Origin: Hippophae tibetana
Taxonomy: Eukaryota; Streptophyta; Magnoliopsida; Rosales; Elaeagnaceae
Length of the DNA: 64,000 nt
Reading direction: 5' to 3'
Assembly (NCBI GenBank): GCA_037013495.1
Contig: JAZDXN010000029.1
Location: 1,810,501-1,874,500 of the forward strand
The position numbers were made by a program, and so were the translations under genes. Every line of letters starts with the position of its first letter. Within the stretch, counting starts at the first letter, position 1. Shown piece by piece: positions 22,801-35,123 of the stretch. The notes under the pieces are model-generated. The model saw only the letters and a list, made by a program, of their open reading frames with translations. It was not told the origin of the DNA and did no database searches.

Positions 22801-24503
22801 AAAAGACAACAAGAACACTCTTTTTATAAATCAATTTATTTTTCAGCTCACGCTCTCCTAGTAACTTAATCTCTCTCTTTTTTTGTCATACTTTTGTTTC
22901 AATTGAAATACTTTTTTTAATCGCACTCTTTTTGCAACTCAACCTCTTTTTTTATTAAATCACTCTTTTCTTTCAACTCCCTATTTATCTCTATCTCATT
23001 CTCTCTCTCTTTTTGACTTTCTTCTTGTAAATTAATTTATTTTTTTCTATCACACTCTTTTTGTAACTCAATCTCTTTTTTCTAGAATTCACTTTCTTTT
23101 TCTAACCCTCTCCTTTTCTTATACTCACTCACTATTTATAGGGAATAAGTGATCAATCTCCTTGTTTATTATATTCTAATGATAACTAATGTCTCAAAGT
23201 AGAACATCTAGTCAAGGTAGGGATCTTTTTTACTGTTTCTTTTTTAAATTTTGAAACAAGTCTTAGTGGTAGTGACTTAGAATGAATAGCCTCTGCATAA
23301 CAGCCTTCATCTCTTCTCATGTGTTAATGAGCCTTTCTCCATATCTTCTCCTGCTCAAAATAAGTTAATCCCACCAAGTAATAACATAATCAGTGAATGC
23401 TATTACAACCAATTTTACCCTCCTTAATTTGGAGTAGTTGTGACAATCAAACACCAACTCCATATTTTTCTCGCATTTTATATAAATTTTAGGGTCTTTT
23501 TTGCCATGGAAAGATGGAATCTTCATCTTGATATTACTCAATTTGTTGTCAATTCATTCTTGTCACCTAGGTTCCCTCATGTGGCCTCGTCTAGGTCCCT
23601 CTCTTCTTGGCACAAATCTACCCATTCCTTGCATTGAACCACAGTCCTATTCATACTCATTGTCACCTTCATGCTCATCAAAATCATCGATAGGTATATG
23701 CATTATTGACCTTCTACTTCTGTAGATCCTCTCATTCAATTATTTTATCATTAAGTCTTGTTTCTCAAATCTATCCAAAAGGGCTTCTCATAATCGGTTC
23801 ATCTCTTATGCTACTACATTGAGTTGGAATGTTGGGTTAGTCCCTATGTCTTTGTTTGAGGACCATCCTGAAGACATGGTAACAAGAACAAGCAACTAGA
23901 AGATAAAATGGTCAAATTTAGTATTAATCACACTTCTCTCATTTTATAGTCTCTTTTGTGTCATTCACGCTCCTGTTTATAACCACTCTCAAGTCCTCTC
24001 TTTGGGTTCTTTATTGATCTAAATCAAACTCAATAAAAGATCAAATTACAACAATGCAAACAACATAAACCAGACACATGACTAGAATAAAGGAAAATTT
24101 TGTTTTGTAACGTTTTTTGTGTTTTTAAAATTTATCAAGAATAATGGATAATAATGCAAAAGGAAAGTATATGTATGGAAAGAAAGAATGAAAAGGAAAA
24201 TAAAGGAAACAAGGAAAGAGAATACGAATAATGAAAGGAAAAAATAATCAATTTAGGAAAGTTAAAATAGAAAAGAAATAATCTCTATTTGGAAATATTT
24301 TCAAGATCTTTTTTTTAATCAAAGTGAGATAGCAAGTATCAATTTCATGAAAATTTTGTTTCTTTTAGCAGCAATAGAATCCTTTTTTTTTTTTGAGGTA
24401 AACAAGATTAGCAAAGAAATAAAATAATGAAATGAAGATCAATTACAAGAACTAAAATAATGGGATAGATTAAGCTTATTTAAAGTCTTGCTCAAATACC
24501 AAA
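22801..24503 (-). pseudogene. Element Z internal, gag region (fossil)
   Basis: On the minus strand, 23300-23520 carries the gag core phrases VFDCHNYSKLRRVKL and DYVITWWD, the same family as the gag of W at 35507-35872. 22830-23130 is the purine-rich charged region (plus-strand CTCTTTTT-rich). 23900-24490 is AT-rich leader ending in the primer site. Broken. Confidence 0.65.
24490..24501 (-). other. Primer-binding site of element Z (decayed)
   Basis: Minus strand reads TGGTATTTGAGC, near the TGGTATCAGAGC complement of initiator-Met tRNA, two bases from the LTR at 24504. Confidence 0.7.
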
Positions 24504-25325
24504 TGATAAGAACCTTACCTAAAGAAGTGAAACCCCAAGATCAATGTTGATCTCTTCACTAGCAAAATTTTAAATATGATTATAAAATTGAAAAAAATGA
24601 GGAGTGTGACCCGCTATCTATAACAAGATAGGAACCTTGGTATCAAAGAACGATGTTTAATTTAGATGCCATGCTCAAGAACATGAAGAAGTGTGAGTGA
24701 TAAGTCAATTTTTATAAACGTCACAAGATTTTCTTGATAAGTTAGGTAAAAGTTCTCAAAATAATTAAAGAGAAACACTCGTTAATATTATATTCAATGT
24801 TTGGTTTATTAATTAGAACCTTAAATAGGTATTTATAGGCTTTAAAATATAACACAAATCCTAGATAAAATATAAATATAAAACTATAAATTATTACTAA
24901 AAATTGAATATAAAATCCTATAAAATAAATTAAATGTCAAACCTACCAAATAAACTATAAAACTAAGAAAGGTGCTATTTGGCAAATTTCAAAACATTGA
25001 TTGAAATCCCTTTTTGACCTAGTATACTTCCAAATTAAGAAAATAATATCTCTATCAATATTGTAGAACATTGAGTTTTTTTTGTAATGCAATTTTTTTC
25101 ATCTCAATGGGATATTGAATAGAAAAGATATATCAAATATACTGACAATTGCTCAATGAAACTTTACTATTTCAAAATTTCTTTCATCATTCATTTTACT
25201 TCATGCCCAAGTAGTCCAAATAACTTGTAATTATATCTATTCATTAACCATTGAGTTATTATTGATTAATTGACCTACTTGGAACGTATCAAGGAATATT
25301 TGGTGATGCTTCTTGATCCACACCA
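24504..25325 (-). repeat. 5' LTR of element Z
   Basis: 822 bp, plus-strand start TGATAAGAACC; matches 19827-20650. Confidence 0.85.
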
Positions 25326-25468
25326 ATTTGTTTAAGTTTTTAAGAAAAGTGAAAAACTATCTAAAACCACTACAATTCCTTGAGAGATCGGCCTAGGATT
25401 ATTCTTGTCATTTATTATAAGTGATTCTTGCACTTGTACGCCTTTTAAAATACAAAATTCATGTATCA
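25326..25468 (+). repeat. Y-family LTR, last segment
   Basis: Continues the Y LTR after Z and ends with CATGTATCA, matching the 45260-45400 ending (phrases such as CTTATTATAAGTGATT-like and CACTTG). No primer site follows, so this copy is probably a solo LTR lying in copia remnant D. Confidence 0.6.
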
Positions 25469-27680
25469 CCAAGCCAACAAGATGCATTTTCTGCCAAGAA
25501 AAAGCCAACTTACTATTCACAAAGGAAAGAGCATTTCTCTTAATTCGATAAAGAAAGTGGTAGCAATATGAATGTGAGCAAAGTTATGTCTAACAATAAG
25601 AATTCTAGCCCAAACTAAGAGGAAATGGATTTTATTGATCATCATTTTAATAGGTTCTTTAGGAACAAAAACAATCCATGTGGTGGATTTAGAAAAGATA
25701 CCTCATGAAGGAAAGACTCAAGGCATGGAAATATAGAAGACTTTGAAGATGAACCTGACATCGAGCTTGGCAAAAACTTATTAACTAGATAAAGTGTTTT
25801 GAGTGAAGACAACCATGACATGTTTCTATCAATTGTCCTTCAAAATAAAATTGCTCTAGAAAAAGGATGATGAATGTCGAAGTTACTATTTCATATACTA
25901 GTTGTAGTGCTAATGAGGATGAGTGTAATTTTATAGCCTTTATGGCTTCTAACTCTCCAAAATATCCTTCCATTATTACCTAATAGGGCCATCGATGTTT
26001 TAAAGAAGATGAAGATGATTAAGACAAGATTCTAGACACCGATAATGAACTCCTTAAAAAGCATATCAATTCATAAAATAGCAAGGAAAATTACTTTGGA
26101 GAGTCTTGAAGAAAAGAATCGAGAGTTAAATGTGATGAAGATCACTCTTGAGGAAAAGTAGTCCTTTGTTGGCTACGATCAAAGTGATCTCACTAAAAAA
26201 TGTGACATTATATAGAGTAGATAATCTGATCTTCTAGTGGATTTTAATGCTAACTACTCCAAGCCGAAACATTTGGAGGAAAGGTTGAGAAAATGTGAGT
26301 CAAGTGAAGTGACTATAAGGACTATTAGTTCTAATACTCCTAATAATCAAAATGACCAAATTACCCTTCTATGAAAGAGGCTAATTTTGCTCAAAACTAA
26401 CAAAGATTATTTGGCACATACTCTTCTGTGACGAATGTAGATGTTGAGCAACTTTATGAAAATTTCAAGAATCTAAGCAATTCTACTATCATTTTGGAGT
26501 CTGTTATACAAAAGAAAGAAAACCTTATTCGAGCTCTAGGTGAAAAGCTCTTGAAATTTCAAGGGCATTAGCTCACTTATTGATTATAGTTTGCAAGGTT
26601 ATGTTACGAACAATGAAGCATATTGATATTTTTGATAGTATTAAAGCCATTGGAGACAAACGAGATCTTAGATATGAAAAGGAGTTGTTTACTCTTGCTA
26701 GTACCATTCTTAAGTTTATCAAGCCAACTATCTTTGATTCTAAGTTATGAAACCACCCCTAAAGATAAGTCGGTTATTGCGTCTCAACCTCCTTCCTCCA
26801 ACAAGGCGAACACTTCAACTCATATTGCTTCTTCCTACTGTGCTAGTGATAGACTCGCCCTTACCTACTTATTTCTCTCATGTTTATCACCACCATGGTG
26901 AGCATGGGCACTTGAGACCTCACTGTGAGAAATTAACTTGTCATCCTTATGTGAGAGTTCATGTTAGCTATTATTCTTCTTTTTCTACCCATGGTGCTCC
27001 ATAGAGCCGAAGACCCCATTTCTCTCACTCTTATGTACATTTGTACCATCTGTATGGCATTTCTAACCATATTGCTAGATAGTGTCAAAGTTATGTTTAG
27101 AGAACTACTAGGAGATCTCATTCTCGCTCACCTTAATCTATTTTCTTAAGATGTAACTATTATGGTTCACCTGAGCATTATCAAACTGGTGCATTATGAA
27201 CCTTAGGCATAGTGTGGAAAGGACTAAAACTCCTAAAAGTTTACCTGGTCATGTGAATATGGATCACTCGACTAATTTTTGAGAGTATCTAAACAAGAAG
27301 GCCCTTGAGTGTCGTATACACCAAATGCTTACATAAACCAGAGACTATAGTTTGAGTTTGTTTCCCCTCACAAACACTTTCCTGTAAGAAGGGAAGTTTT
27401 TTTATCACTCTTTCATGTGATTCTTTTATGTTAAGCATGTTTTTCCTTTTCTATCTTATCGTGTAGTTGTTCTATACGTGTTCTCTTCTCTTTGGGTTTT
27501 GTTACTTTTGTTGTCCTCATTTCTGTATGTTTAATTTTCATTTCAAATTCAATTTTATTTTGAAAAATGCAAAAATGTTATTTTAACTTATTTTGATTGT
27601 CCAAAAATTAAAAATTCGTTTTGCATTCTCTTTCTCTCTCTTCTCAAGTTATTTTTTGTGGTTCGTTGAACCTTGCCACT
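25469..27680 (+). pseudogene. Copia-type gag remnant D (fossil)
   Basis: Plus-strand remnants that read like the long gag of SIRE-type copia elements: a Lys/Glu-rich stretch from about 25600, coiled-coil-like helices at 26060-26570 (for example LEEKNRELNVMKITLEEK), and a zinc-knuckle-like segment near 26888-26935 (GHLRPHCEKL) with a second basic stretch to about 27200. 27300-27680 looks non-coding and T-rich. Assignment to SIRE-type is by resemblance only. Broken many times; interrupted at 27681 by element G. Confidence 0.5.
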
Positions 27681-29135
27681 AGATGACTCTATGAAAGTAG
27701 AGTTATTAATGCACTTTTCTATTCAATATTTACTTGTTTGATTTAATAAGTAGTATTTTTGGGATTAAAAATATTAAAATATGAAAAAGGGGTGAAAATA
27801 TAATTTTTGAGAATTTTCTAGAACCTTTTTAGATTTTTTATGAATTTTTTAATGCGTGACCAATCAGAAGACATCGTGTGAATGCCACACAAGCAAGAGA
27901 GCTGACCAGGCATGCCACGTGGATACTATGCAAACAAAGAGGGCCAATCATGCAATGCAGTGTGTAATAGGTGACATAGGGCTATGCCATATGTCAACAC
28001 ACCATTCATTCGAAGTTACACTACACAATTAACAATCATACCACTCATCATCACATGATTCATCCATTCTTCCCATCAGGGCACCACGCAAGTTGTAACA
28101 ACGAATCACATCATACCAATTGGTGTTAACTTATCCATATAGACCAGAACTAGTCCACCCATGCAACACGTCACACATTGATTCGACCAGTATATCCTTC
28201 ATGCCATGTGTCATGTTTCTATTCGCTAGTGCTATTAATTTTTCTTTTTTCATCTCAACCCTTGATCTGAAGTTGATCTGATGGTTCAAATTCCACCCGA
28301 GGTTAATTTAACCCTCTAATTGTCCCTTAAATCATAATAAGCCAAAAAATTACATATTTTTTATTAATTTTTGGAGCCAAGAATAGAGAAAAATATAGAA
28401 AAATTCAAAAAGAGATACAATTTTGGGGGAGATTCAAGAGGATATTGGTGCTACAATACAAGAGATTGATTTTATTTTTTCTTCTTCTCCTTTCTTTATC
28501 AATTTTTATATCTTTCTTCATGAAAAATATGAGTTTTACGAATAAAATTATGTCGTTAATTTATTAATCTAGGGATTTTATGAACCCAATTTTTAACATG
28601 TGATGATCTAACATTTTATCCCAATTATGATTACAATTTAATTATATTATTTAATTATTTGTCTTGATTAAATAATATGCATAGTTTCTAAGTAGAGATG
28701 TATGATTCTTATGTATGTAATCCATAATTGATAAATTTAATGAGTAGTATGCAATTTAATTGACATGAGAGTGTGATCAGGTTAATTACTATATGATGTT
28801 AGTTTACTTGAGAGAATAATACATGCTAGGTTAGATTCAATTGATCATTTAATTAATTGATAATTATATTAGAGGGGTTTTAGTGATTCAGATATTTTCT
28901 CATATATCTTTTTAGATGATAAATCTGAGTTAATTAATTATTGTTATTTATTTTTAGTTCTTATAATTTTGTTTCCTTAAAACATAAAAACACAAAAAAA
29001 ATGATTTTTACTTTTTAGTTTTAAAAATTAATTTCTCACAACATAATCTCCGTAGAAACGATATTTTTTTATTATCATATTACTTGTTGCAATATTTATA
29101 CTTGCGTATTCATTGCACATAATTGACATCAATCA
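27681..29135 (+). repeat. 5' LTR of element G
   Basis: About 1.45 kb; start AGATGACTCTATGAAAG, end GACATCAATCA. Same family as 5549-6993, 40179-41699 and 55167-56658. Contains CCAATCA words and a CACGTG (27916-27921) in U3. Confidence 0.85.
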
Positions 29136-29140
29136 AGTTT

Positions 29141-29158
29141 TGGAGTCGTTGTTGAGGA
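29141..29158 (+). other. Primer-binding site of element G (tRNA-Asp type, decayed)
   Basis: TGGAGTCGTTGTTGAGGA resembles TGGCGCCGTTGCCGGGGA, the tRNA-Asp complement used by Athila/Tat elements. Confidence 0.75.
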
Positions 29159-29366
29159 TTATACACATTAGAAATTAATTATTTTATTTTAGTTATTTTT
29201 CTTTATTTATTTTTCATAATTTTAATTTTAATTTATTTTAGTTATTTTTCATATTTTAATTTATTTATTTAGTTACTTATTTATTTTTAAATTTTGACAT
29301 CTCCTTAGTGTTATTAGAAACATATTTGGCTCTATTGCATGAGTAGAGCCCCATAAGGGAGAAATT

Positions 29367-30165
29367 TTGCTTTTAGATATAAAAATTGAGCAAACTTTTA
29401 AATCAATAAGAAAACAACAAGTTGTCACCCTAGTGAAAGAAATGAGTAATTCACAAGAAATAAACAATAATGAGCTAAATTTGAACAACCAAATTCCTTT
29501 AATGGAATATAAGGACAAAGTTATGAATGAATATGCAATACCTATATTGGAAGGGCTCAATCCAACTATTACAAGGCCAAACATTCAAGCTAATCAATTT
29601 GAATTAAATCCAATGATATTTCAAATGCTAAAAATAGTTGGATAATTAAGTGGATTACTAATAGAGGATCCTCATCTACATCTCATATTGTTTATTGAAT
29701 TTGGAGATTCATTTAAATTTAGTGGTGTGACTGAAGAGGCATTTAGGCTTAGATTATTCTCTTATTATTTACAAGACAATGCTTGAGTTTGGCTAAACTC
29801 TTTACCACCTGATTCCATTATAACTTGGAATGATTTGAAATTGCATTACCTCCTACCAACAATTTGAAGGAGAATCTTTATATAAAGCATAGGAAAGATT
29901 CAAAGAATTGCTAAGGAAGTGTCATCGCCATGGTATCCCTCATTTGATCAAAATGGAAACTTTCTACAATGGTCTCAATGCTTAAACAAGAACCATTGTT
30001 GATGCATTCGCTAATGGAGCTCTGTTAGCCAAATCTTACAATCAAGCGTATGATTTACTTGAGAAAATCGCTAGCAATAATTTTCAATGGCTAATGGATA
30101 GAATGACATCTATAAGAATAGTAGCTGGAATGCAAAAGGTAAATGATATCATGGCACTGAAAACT
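29367..30165 (+). pseudogene. Athila-type gag, first segment (fossil)
   Basis: 29367-29645 gives NQFELNPMIFQML, the start of the Athila gag domain; further gag phrases follow (about 29700-29860, SLPPDSIITWNDLK; 29930-30160, FYNGLNA and LLEKIASNNFQW). These match the general Athila gag order. Broken; interrupted by the solo X LTR at 30166. Confidence 0.75.
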
Positions 30166-32206
30166 TGATGAACGAAAACCGGCATCGCCGATTCCCGCAA
30201 ATACTTTGGTTTTAATATTTATAAAACTCTCGCAAGTGCACGAATCATTTCGAAGAAAATGATAAGTATACTCCCAAGGTCGATCTAAGGAAGGAATGTA
30301 TGTGGTTTTTAATTTATTATTCAAACTTTTAAAAACGAAATTAAATCCTAAACATCCTGTCACGATAGTTTGGTTTTTGTGTTCCTAATCTAATAACATA
30401 AAATAAACATATATACAGATTAATTAAATATAATCTAATAACATAAAAATAAACATAGATACAAATTCAATAAATAATTATCTAAAAATAAACATATATA
30501 CGGATTCAATAAATATTCATGCAAATTTTTATCATTTATATTAGCGGAGTATTTTATGGATATAATAACTAAATTAATTATGCTTGCTCATATTAACTAG
30601 GTTATTAAAGATATAAATTGATATTTTATTGATTCTCTCTTTTTTATATAAATACCACCTTTGGTGGGGTTAGATATTCTTTGTTAACTAAACAAATCAA
30701 TTAACACCTATGGGTGGGGTTGATAACTAATATGCTTAATTAAATTAATTTCTTTTTCTAAGAGATTGAAAATGAACCATTTAAATGCCACCTTTGGTGG
30801 GGTTAGACAATTTAAACATTATTCAAGGTGTCCAAATTAAACTTAAGAATTTAATTATCCGAGTACTAACTTTCAAGTTTTAAAACCACTATTGAAAACA
30901 TGTTGTCAATACATTTTCACATAATAATTCTTATAAAAACTTTTGAAATAGAGTTTCACTCTAACTACCGGGCGATTGTACCAACAAATAAAAGAGCACT
31001 ACTCTAAATTAGACCGGATAACTAAACCTTAAAATCTAATTTTCGGGTTTAAGTTTGTAATGAAAAATAATATATTTCTCTCTAACATTCTTAATATAAA
31101 ATCTTGAATAAAAACAAAATCAATTCATTTTAAAGGTTTTTACCTATTTAATATTTCGCAAGCATAACAACGTCATTATTACATCATATTTACTAAACAG
31201 CCAGCATAGTTAAATTTAACCACAGACAAGTTGAATATAACATGTAAGAATAAAGCATAAAAATAACTGTAAAGAAAATAAAATCCTTACAGAACTTCGA
31301 CGCTATTCCCGTAGCTAGAAAACCTCCGAGCGGAATTTGCACTTCCATATATTGAATCAAAAATCTAAATTATTACAAAAACATTACAAGTTCCTCTCAA
31401 AAAGAGAAGAACTCTAAACCTAAGAGAATTGAACTAAAAACTAAGAGAAAAACTAAGAAAAGCTTAGAAACTAAGAAAGAAACTAAGAGAAACTAAAAAC
31501 TAAGAAATGATAGAAAGAAAGAAGAGAGAAGTGAGTTTTGAAGGTGTGATTTGAAGTGAAGGGAAGGGGGGTATTTATAGGTGAGGATGGAGAGAAAAAA
31601 TGAGTAAAAAAATGTTAAAAAAAATATTAAAAAATGTAAAAACGCGTATTGGAATTGCTGATGTCATCAATGACGTCAGCATGACGTCACAGGGGCGGCT
31701 GCACGTGAAAAATGGGGCGAAAACGCGTTGGGCGCGCGGAGGGGGGCTGCTGGGGCGCTGCGCGCGCGCGCTGGGGCTGTCGCTGCGCGCAGCTCGGCGC
31801 GCGTGAACAGTGCCAGCGCGCTGCGCTGCGCGCAGCTGGGCATGCCAGCGCACGCGGGCGCGCGCGGAGTTGGGCGCTGGGGCGCGCACGGCTGGGCTGC
31901 GGCGCGCGATTTCCGTCTTTTTGACATTTTTGACCTTTTCGACCCATTTCGTCCGATTTTTCCATGTTTGTTGACCTTTTCTCACTTATTTATTGATATA
32001 TTTGTGATGTATTGCTTCAAATATTCCTCTTTGAGTCTTTACATTGCGTTTTTAAGCCAAAATACCTGAAAAACAATAAAAATACCCGTGATTTCGAAAA
32101 AGACAAATTTATATAAATATATGATAAAACATATAAATATATGTATTTTTAATCAATTAAGGTACATAAAATCATGGTTATTTTAGTGCTTTTTGAGCAC
32201 TCATCA
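30166..32206 (-). repeat. Solo LTR of family X, minus strand
   Basis: 2,041 bp, bounded by TGATGAACG and GAGCACTCATCA in plus-strand terms and flanked by a perfect 5-bp target duplication AAACT (30161-30165 and 32207-32211). Matches 2126-4033 in reverse along its whole length, including the CCTTTGGTGGGGTTAGA repeats, GC-rich U3 and TATA box. No internal sequence, so a solo LTR. Its GC-rich U3 yields long but spurious frames on both strands. Confidence 0.92.
31572..31707 (-). promoter_or_regulatory. TATA box, TGACGTCA sites and G-box of the minus X LTR
   Basis: TATA box (31572-31579), decayed TGATGTCA (31659-31666), TGACGTCA at 31671-31678 and 31682-31689, and CACGTG (31702-31707). Order and spacing match 2607-2730 in the other copy, so the arrangement predates both insertions. 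Confidence 0.75.
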
Positions 32207-33533
32207 AAACTCAAGTTTCATCTTTGGTGAATCTTTTGAAGGCTCAAAAAACTAGGTCCAAGATTAAGGGGTTTCTTTTGTGTTTTTTGGTAGGGCTCAT
32301 TTGTTTGATAATTTTTCAAATAATCATGAATCAACATTCTATGTAGGTCATCTGAACTAAAACTATAATCCATACTCAAATACATATAACCCAAAATGGA
32401 GCCAACATCCAAATGTCTTTTCGAATAATAATAATCAAGGTGGTAATCAATTCAACTGTTAATCATTTCCACCACCTGATTTTCAATAGCCATAACAATC
32501 ACAAGCCCAAGAGAAGAAGCCACCTACTGAGGATAATACAAATGCTTTAATAAAGATGATGAAAGACTTTATCCAGTTTGTATATGCAAAATTGTCCACT
32601 CAAGAGGCTTTAATTCAAAATTTAAAGACCCAAATGGGGAAACATGCATAGGCCATAAGTCAAAAGCCTCATGGTAACATTCCAAGTAACACAATTATAA
32701 ACCCAAGAAGAGAAGGTAAAGAGCATTACAATTCCATAACCTTGAGGAATGGTAAAATTTTAGAGGAAGAACATTAAACTCAAATGGATGAGGAGGAACA
32801 TAAGACTCAATAGGATGAGGAGGAAGAAGAAGCCAAAAAAGATGAGGAGGAACAAGTGGATAAAGACAGCATTAAATGGGAAATAATTCAACCAAATAAA
32901 ATCAACCTTTACAAAGGAAAAAGTTAGATAAGAAGTTTTCAAAATTTATGGATGTCTTCAAGAACCTATACATAAATATACCATTTGTATATGCACTTGA
33001 ACAAATTCCTTCTTATGTCAAATTTTTGAAGGACATCTTATCTAAGAAAATGAGGCTTAGAGATAATGAAACAATAACCGTGAATGAAGGTTGTAGTGCC
33101 ACCTTTGACACTACCACTAAAGTAGACAAGTTCATTTTTTGATGAATTTCATTATACTAGACATGGAAGAGGATCATAACACTCTTATCATACTTGGTCG
33201 CCCATTCTTAGCAACCAAAAGAGCACACATTGATGTAAAAAAAGGTGAGCTTACAATGAGAATGTAAGATGAACAAGTAACATTAATTTTTTTAAAGTAT
33301 TTGAACCCCTTGATATTTATAATGCTAATGAATGCTTAAGGATAAATATTACTGATCATGGTGATAACTTTAAAAAAATTGAGTCATTCACACTTAAGAT
33401 TGTTACACATTATGCGGTGGACAATGAAGTAAAGTCACCAAGAAATAACTCAGTCTATTTTAATTTTGAAAGTATGAAATCTATTATTGAGATTGTTGAT
33501 TATGTGAACTATTTAGAGGCTACACCTCTTATG
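32207..33533 (+). pseudogene. Athila-type gag end and protease segment (fossil)
   Basis: 32400-32760 holds the Asn/Gln-rich and PQG-type gag end, with ITLRNGKIL at the gag-protease transition. 32780-32880 is Glu-rich. 32948-33142 (FKNLYINIPFVYALEQIPSY) and 33150-33290 (LDMEEDHNTLIILGRPFLA) are typical Athila sequences around the protease. Broken; followed by element W at 33534. Confidence 0.8.
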
Positions 33534-34124
33534 TGATGCGGACCCTTTAGGCGAACAACCTAGGAACCCATGAAATCAAAGGAATAGAAATGATGGATTT
33601 GCTAAGAAAGTGTTGAAGTTGATTATATTACAACCCTAAGGAAACAAATTCCTTAAAACCCAAACCTTGAGATGCCACAAATGATGATCACTTCCTTTGA
33701 TAAGTCGGATTCAAGTATTCAATCAAGAACATAAGAAGGAAAATAAAAAGTTTTATGACATATACTTTTCATTGATGAATATTTGTTCTTGCCTCCAAAT
33801 TACATAGCTCTTCTTATTAATAAGCAAGAAACCCTAAAAGAAAAAACCAAGATGGAATGAGCCTAATGAGTCTATTTAGTTATGGATTGACCCTAATCCA
33901 ACCTTAAAAATAAAATACTAAAAAACTTAAAATAAAAGCCCTCAATTCACTAAAATAAAATATGTTAAACATAAAAGGTCCATAATTAATTAAAACAAGA
34001 ATATTGCTACTTAAATTAATCCTTGCATCCAATTTAATATTCCAAATCTATCCCTTGTGTAGGATCTTGGGAATCTTTAGAATATATGTAAACATAAACT
34101 TGGTTGACACCTCAATCTCCATTA
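33534..34124 (-). repeat. 3' LTR of element W
   Basis: 591 bp from TGATGCGGACCC to CTCCATTA; matches 37677-38286 closely. Confidence 0.88.
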
Positions 34125-34149
34125 TTACCCTCCTCTTCGATAATATTCA

Positions 34150-34640
34150 TCCTCAAATCTTAGCTTTGTAAGTAGGTTTATTTGGTATTGTAGATTCAGG
34201 TATAAAGTCTATTTGATGCTACAAGCCTCGCAAAGGATGTAACCTATGGGAAATATCTTCAGGAAGTTAATCATCAAAGTCCTATAATAGAGATACAATG
34301 ACACTAGGAAAAGATAAGTTAATATCGTTAGTAGGAAGATAAATATCCTTGTACATAAGTACAAGTTCTTGTTGTTTTTCCATTATTGCACTCTAATGTT
34401 TTTCAGCAAATGCACTCATTCTTTTATTTTTCTCTCTTTTTTGCTCACTTTTCTCTCCTATTTGCTCATTCTTCTCTCCTTTGTTCTCACTTTCTTCTCT
34501 CTTTTGCTCACTTTTGCCTCCATTATGATCACTTTTCTCTCCATTTTTCCTCTCTACCTCACTTACTCTTTTTTTATATTCTTCTTGCACACACTTTTGT
34601 TTTTCCCACATCTTACACTCTCATGCTCTCCTAGTTTGGT
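34150..34640 (-). pseudogene. Charged linker after protease in element W (fossil)
   Basis: The minus-strand peptide at 34393-34611 is built of Lys/Glu/Ser repeats (for example GEKSEQKREESENKGEKNEQ), coiled-coil-like. In related elements such a linker joins protease to reverse transcriptase. The plus-strand frame over the same bases (34369-34830) is a shadow. Confidence 0.6.
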
Positions 34641-34746
34641 CCTCATAAGCTTGCAAAGGTTTGAGAGGGGCGAAAACAACTTTTCGGTTGTTCATTTCAA
34701 AAGAGTACCGATTTTTATACCCATCATGCATTACCCTCCTAACAAA

Positions 34747-35109
34747 CTACCAAGGTTGCCCAAGAAAAATATAAGCAGCATACATTGGTGCCATATCCCA
34801 AAGAACCTCATCCTCATACTTTTCAATTGAAAAAGGAACATAAACTTGTTTGATGACATTCATTTCTCCACAATCATTTAGCCATTGTAGCTTGTTCGAT
34901 TTATGATGTTTTTTCCACTTGAAATTCAACTTTTCTACCAAGAAAATACTAGCTACATTAGTGCGGCTCCCATTATCAATAATAATCATGCATACCTTAT
35001 CCCTCATATGACATCTTGTGTAAAAAATATGCTTATGTTTCTCCTTATCTCTGTCACTCTTAAGCTGTATATTGAGGCCTCTCCTTGTGACAAGTAATTC
35101 CCCATACAC
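34747..35109 (-). pseudogene. Protease of element W (fossil)
   Basis: 121-codon minus-strand segment with the aspartic-protease phrase MIIIDNGSRTNVAS, then LQWLNDCGEMNV and a C-terminal IFLGQPW, the usual order for this gypsy group. Confidence 0.8.
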
Positions 35110-35123
35110 AGGTTCTTCTAATT

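Larger units (their letters stand above)
19827..25325 (-). mobile_element. Element Z, chromovirus-like Ty3/gypsy fossil
   Basis: A minus-strand element with two LTRs (19827-20650 and 24504-25325), an initiator-Met tRNA-like primer site (about 24490-24501), gag remnants (about 23160-23800), a long pyrimidine-rich (element-strand purine-rich) charged region, and a polypurine tract at about 20651-20665. I see no reverse transcriptase or integrase in it. Same layout as element W. It holds solo LTR U. Target duplication is not clear (GCTTG at left, ATTTG at right). Broken many times. Assignment to chromoviruses rests on gag resemblance and is tentative. Confidence 0.75.

Noticed and set aside
31575-32069. 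Several overlapping long frames on both strands
   Set aside because: Same LTR in reverse; open frames come from high GC with few stops, not from coding.
34369-34830. 153-codon plus-strand frame rich in Phe, Leu and Ser, membrane-like
   Set aside because: It is the shadow of the minus-strand Lys/Glu-rich linker and protease of element W.
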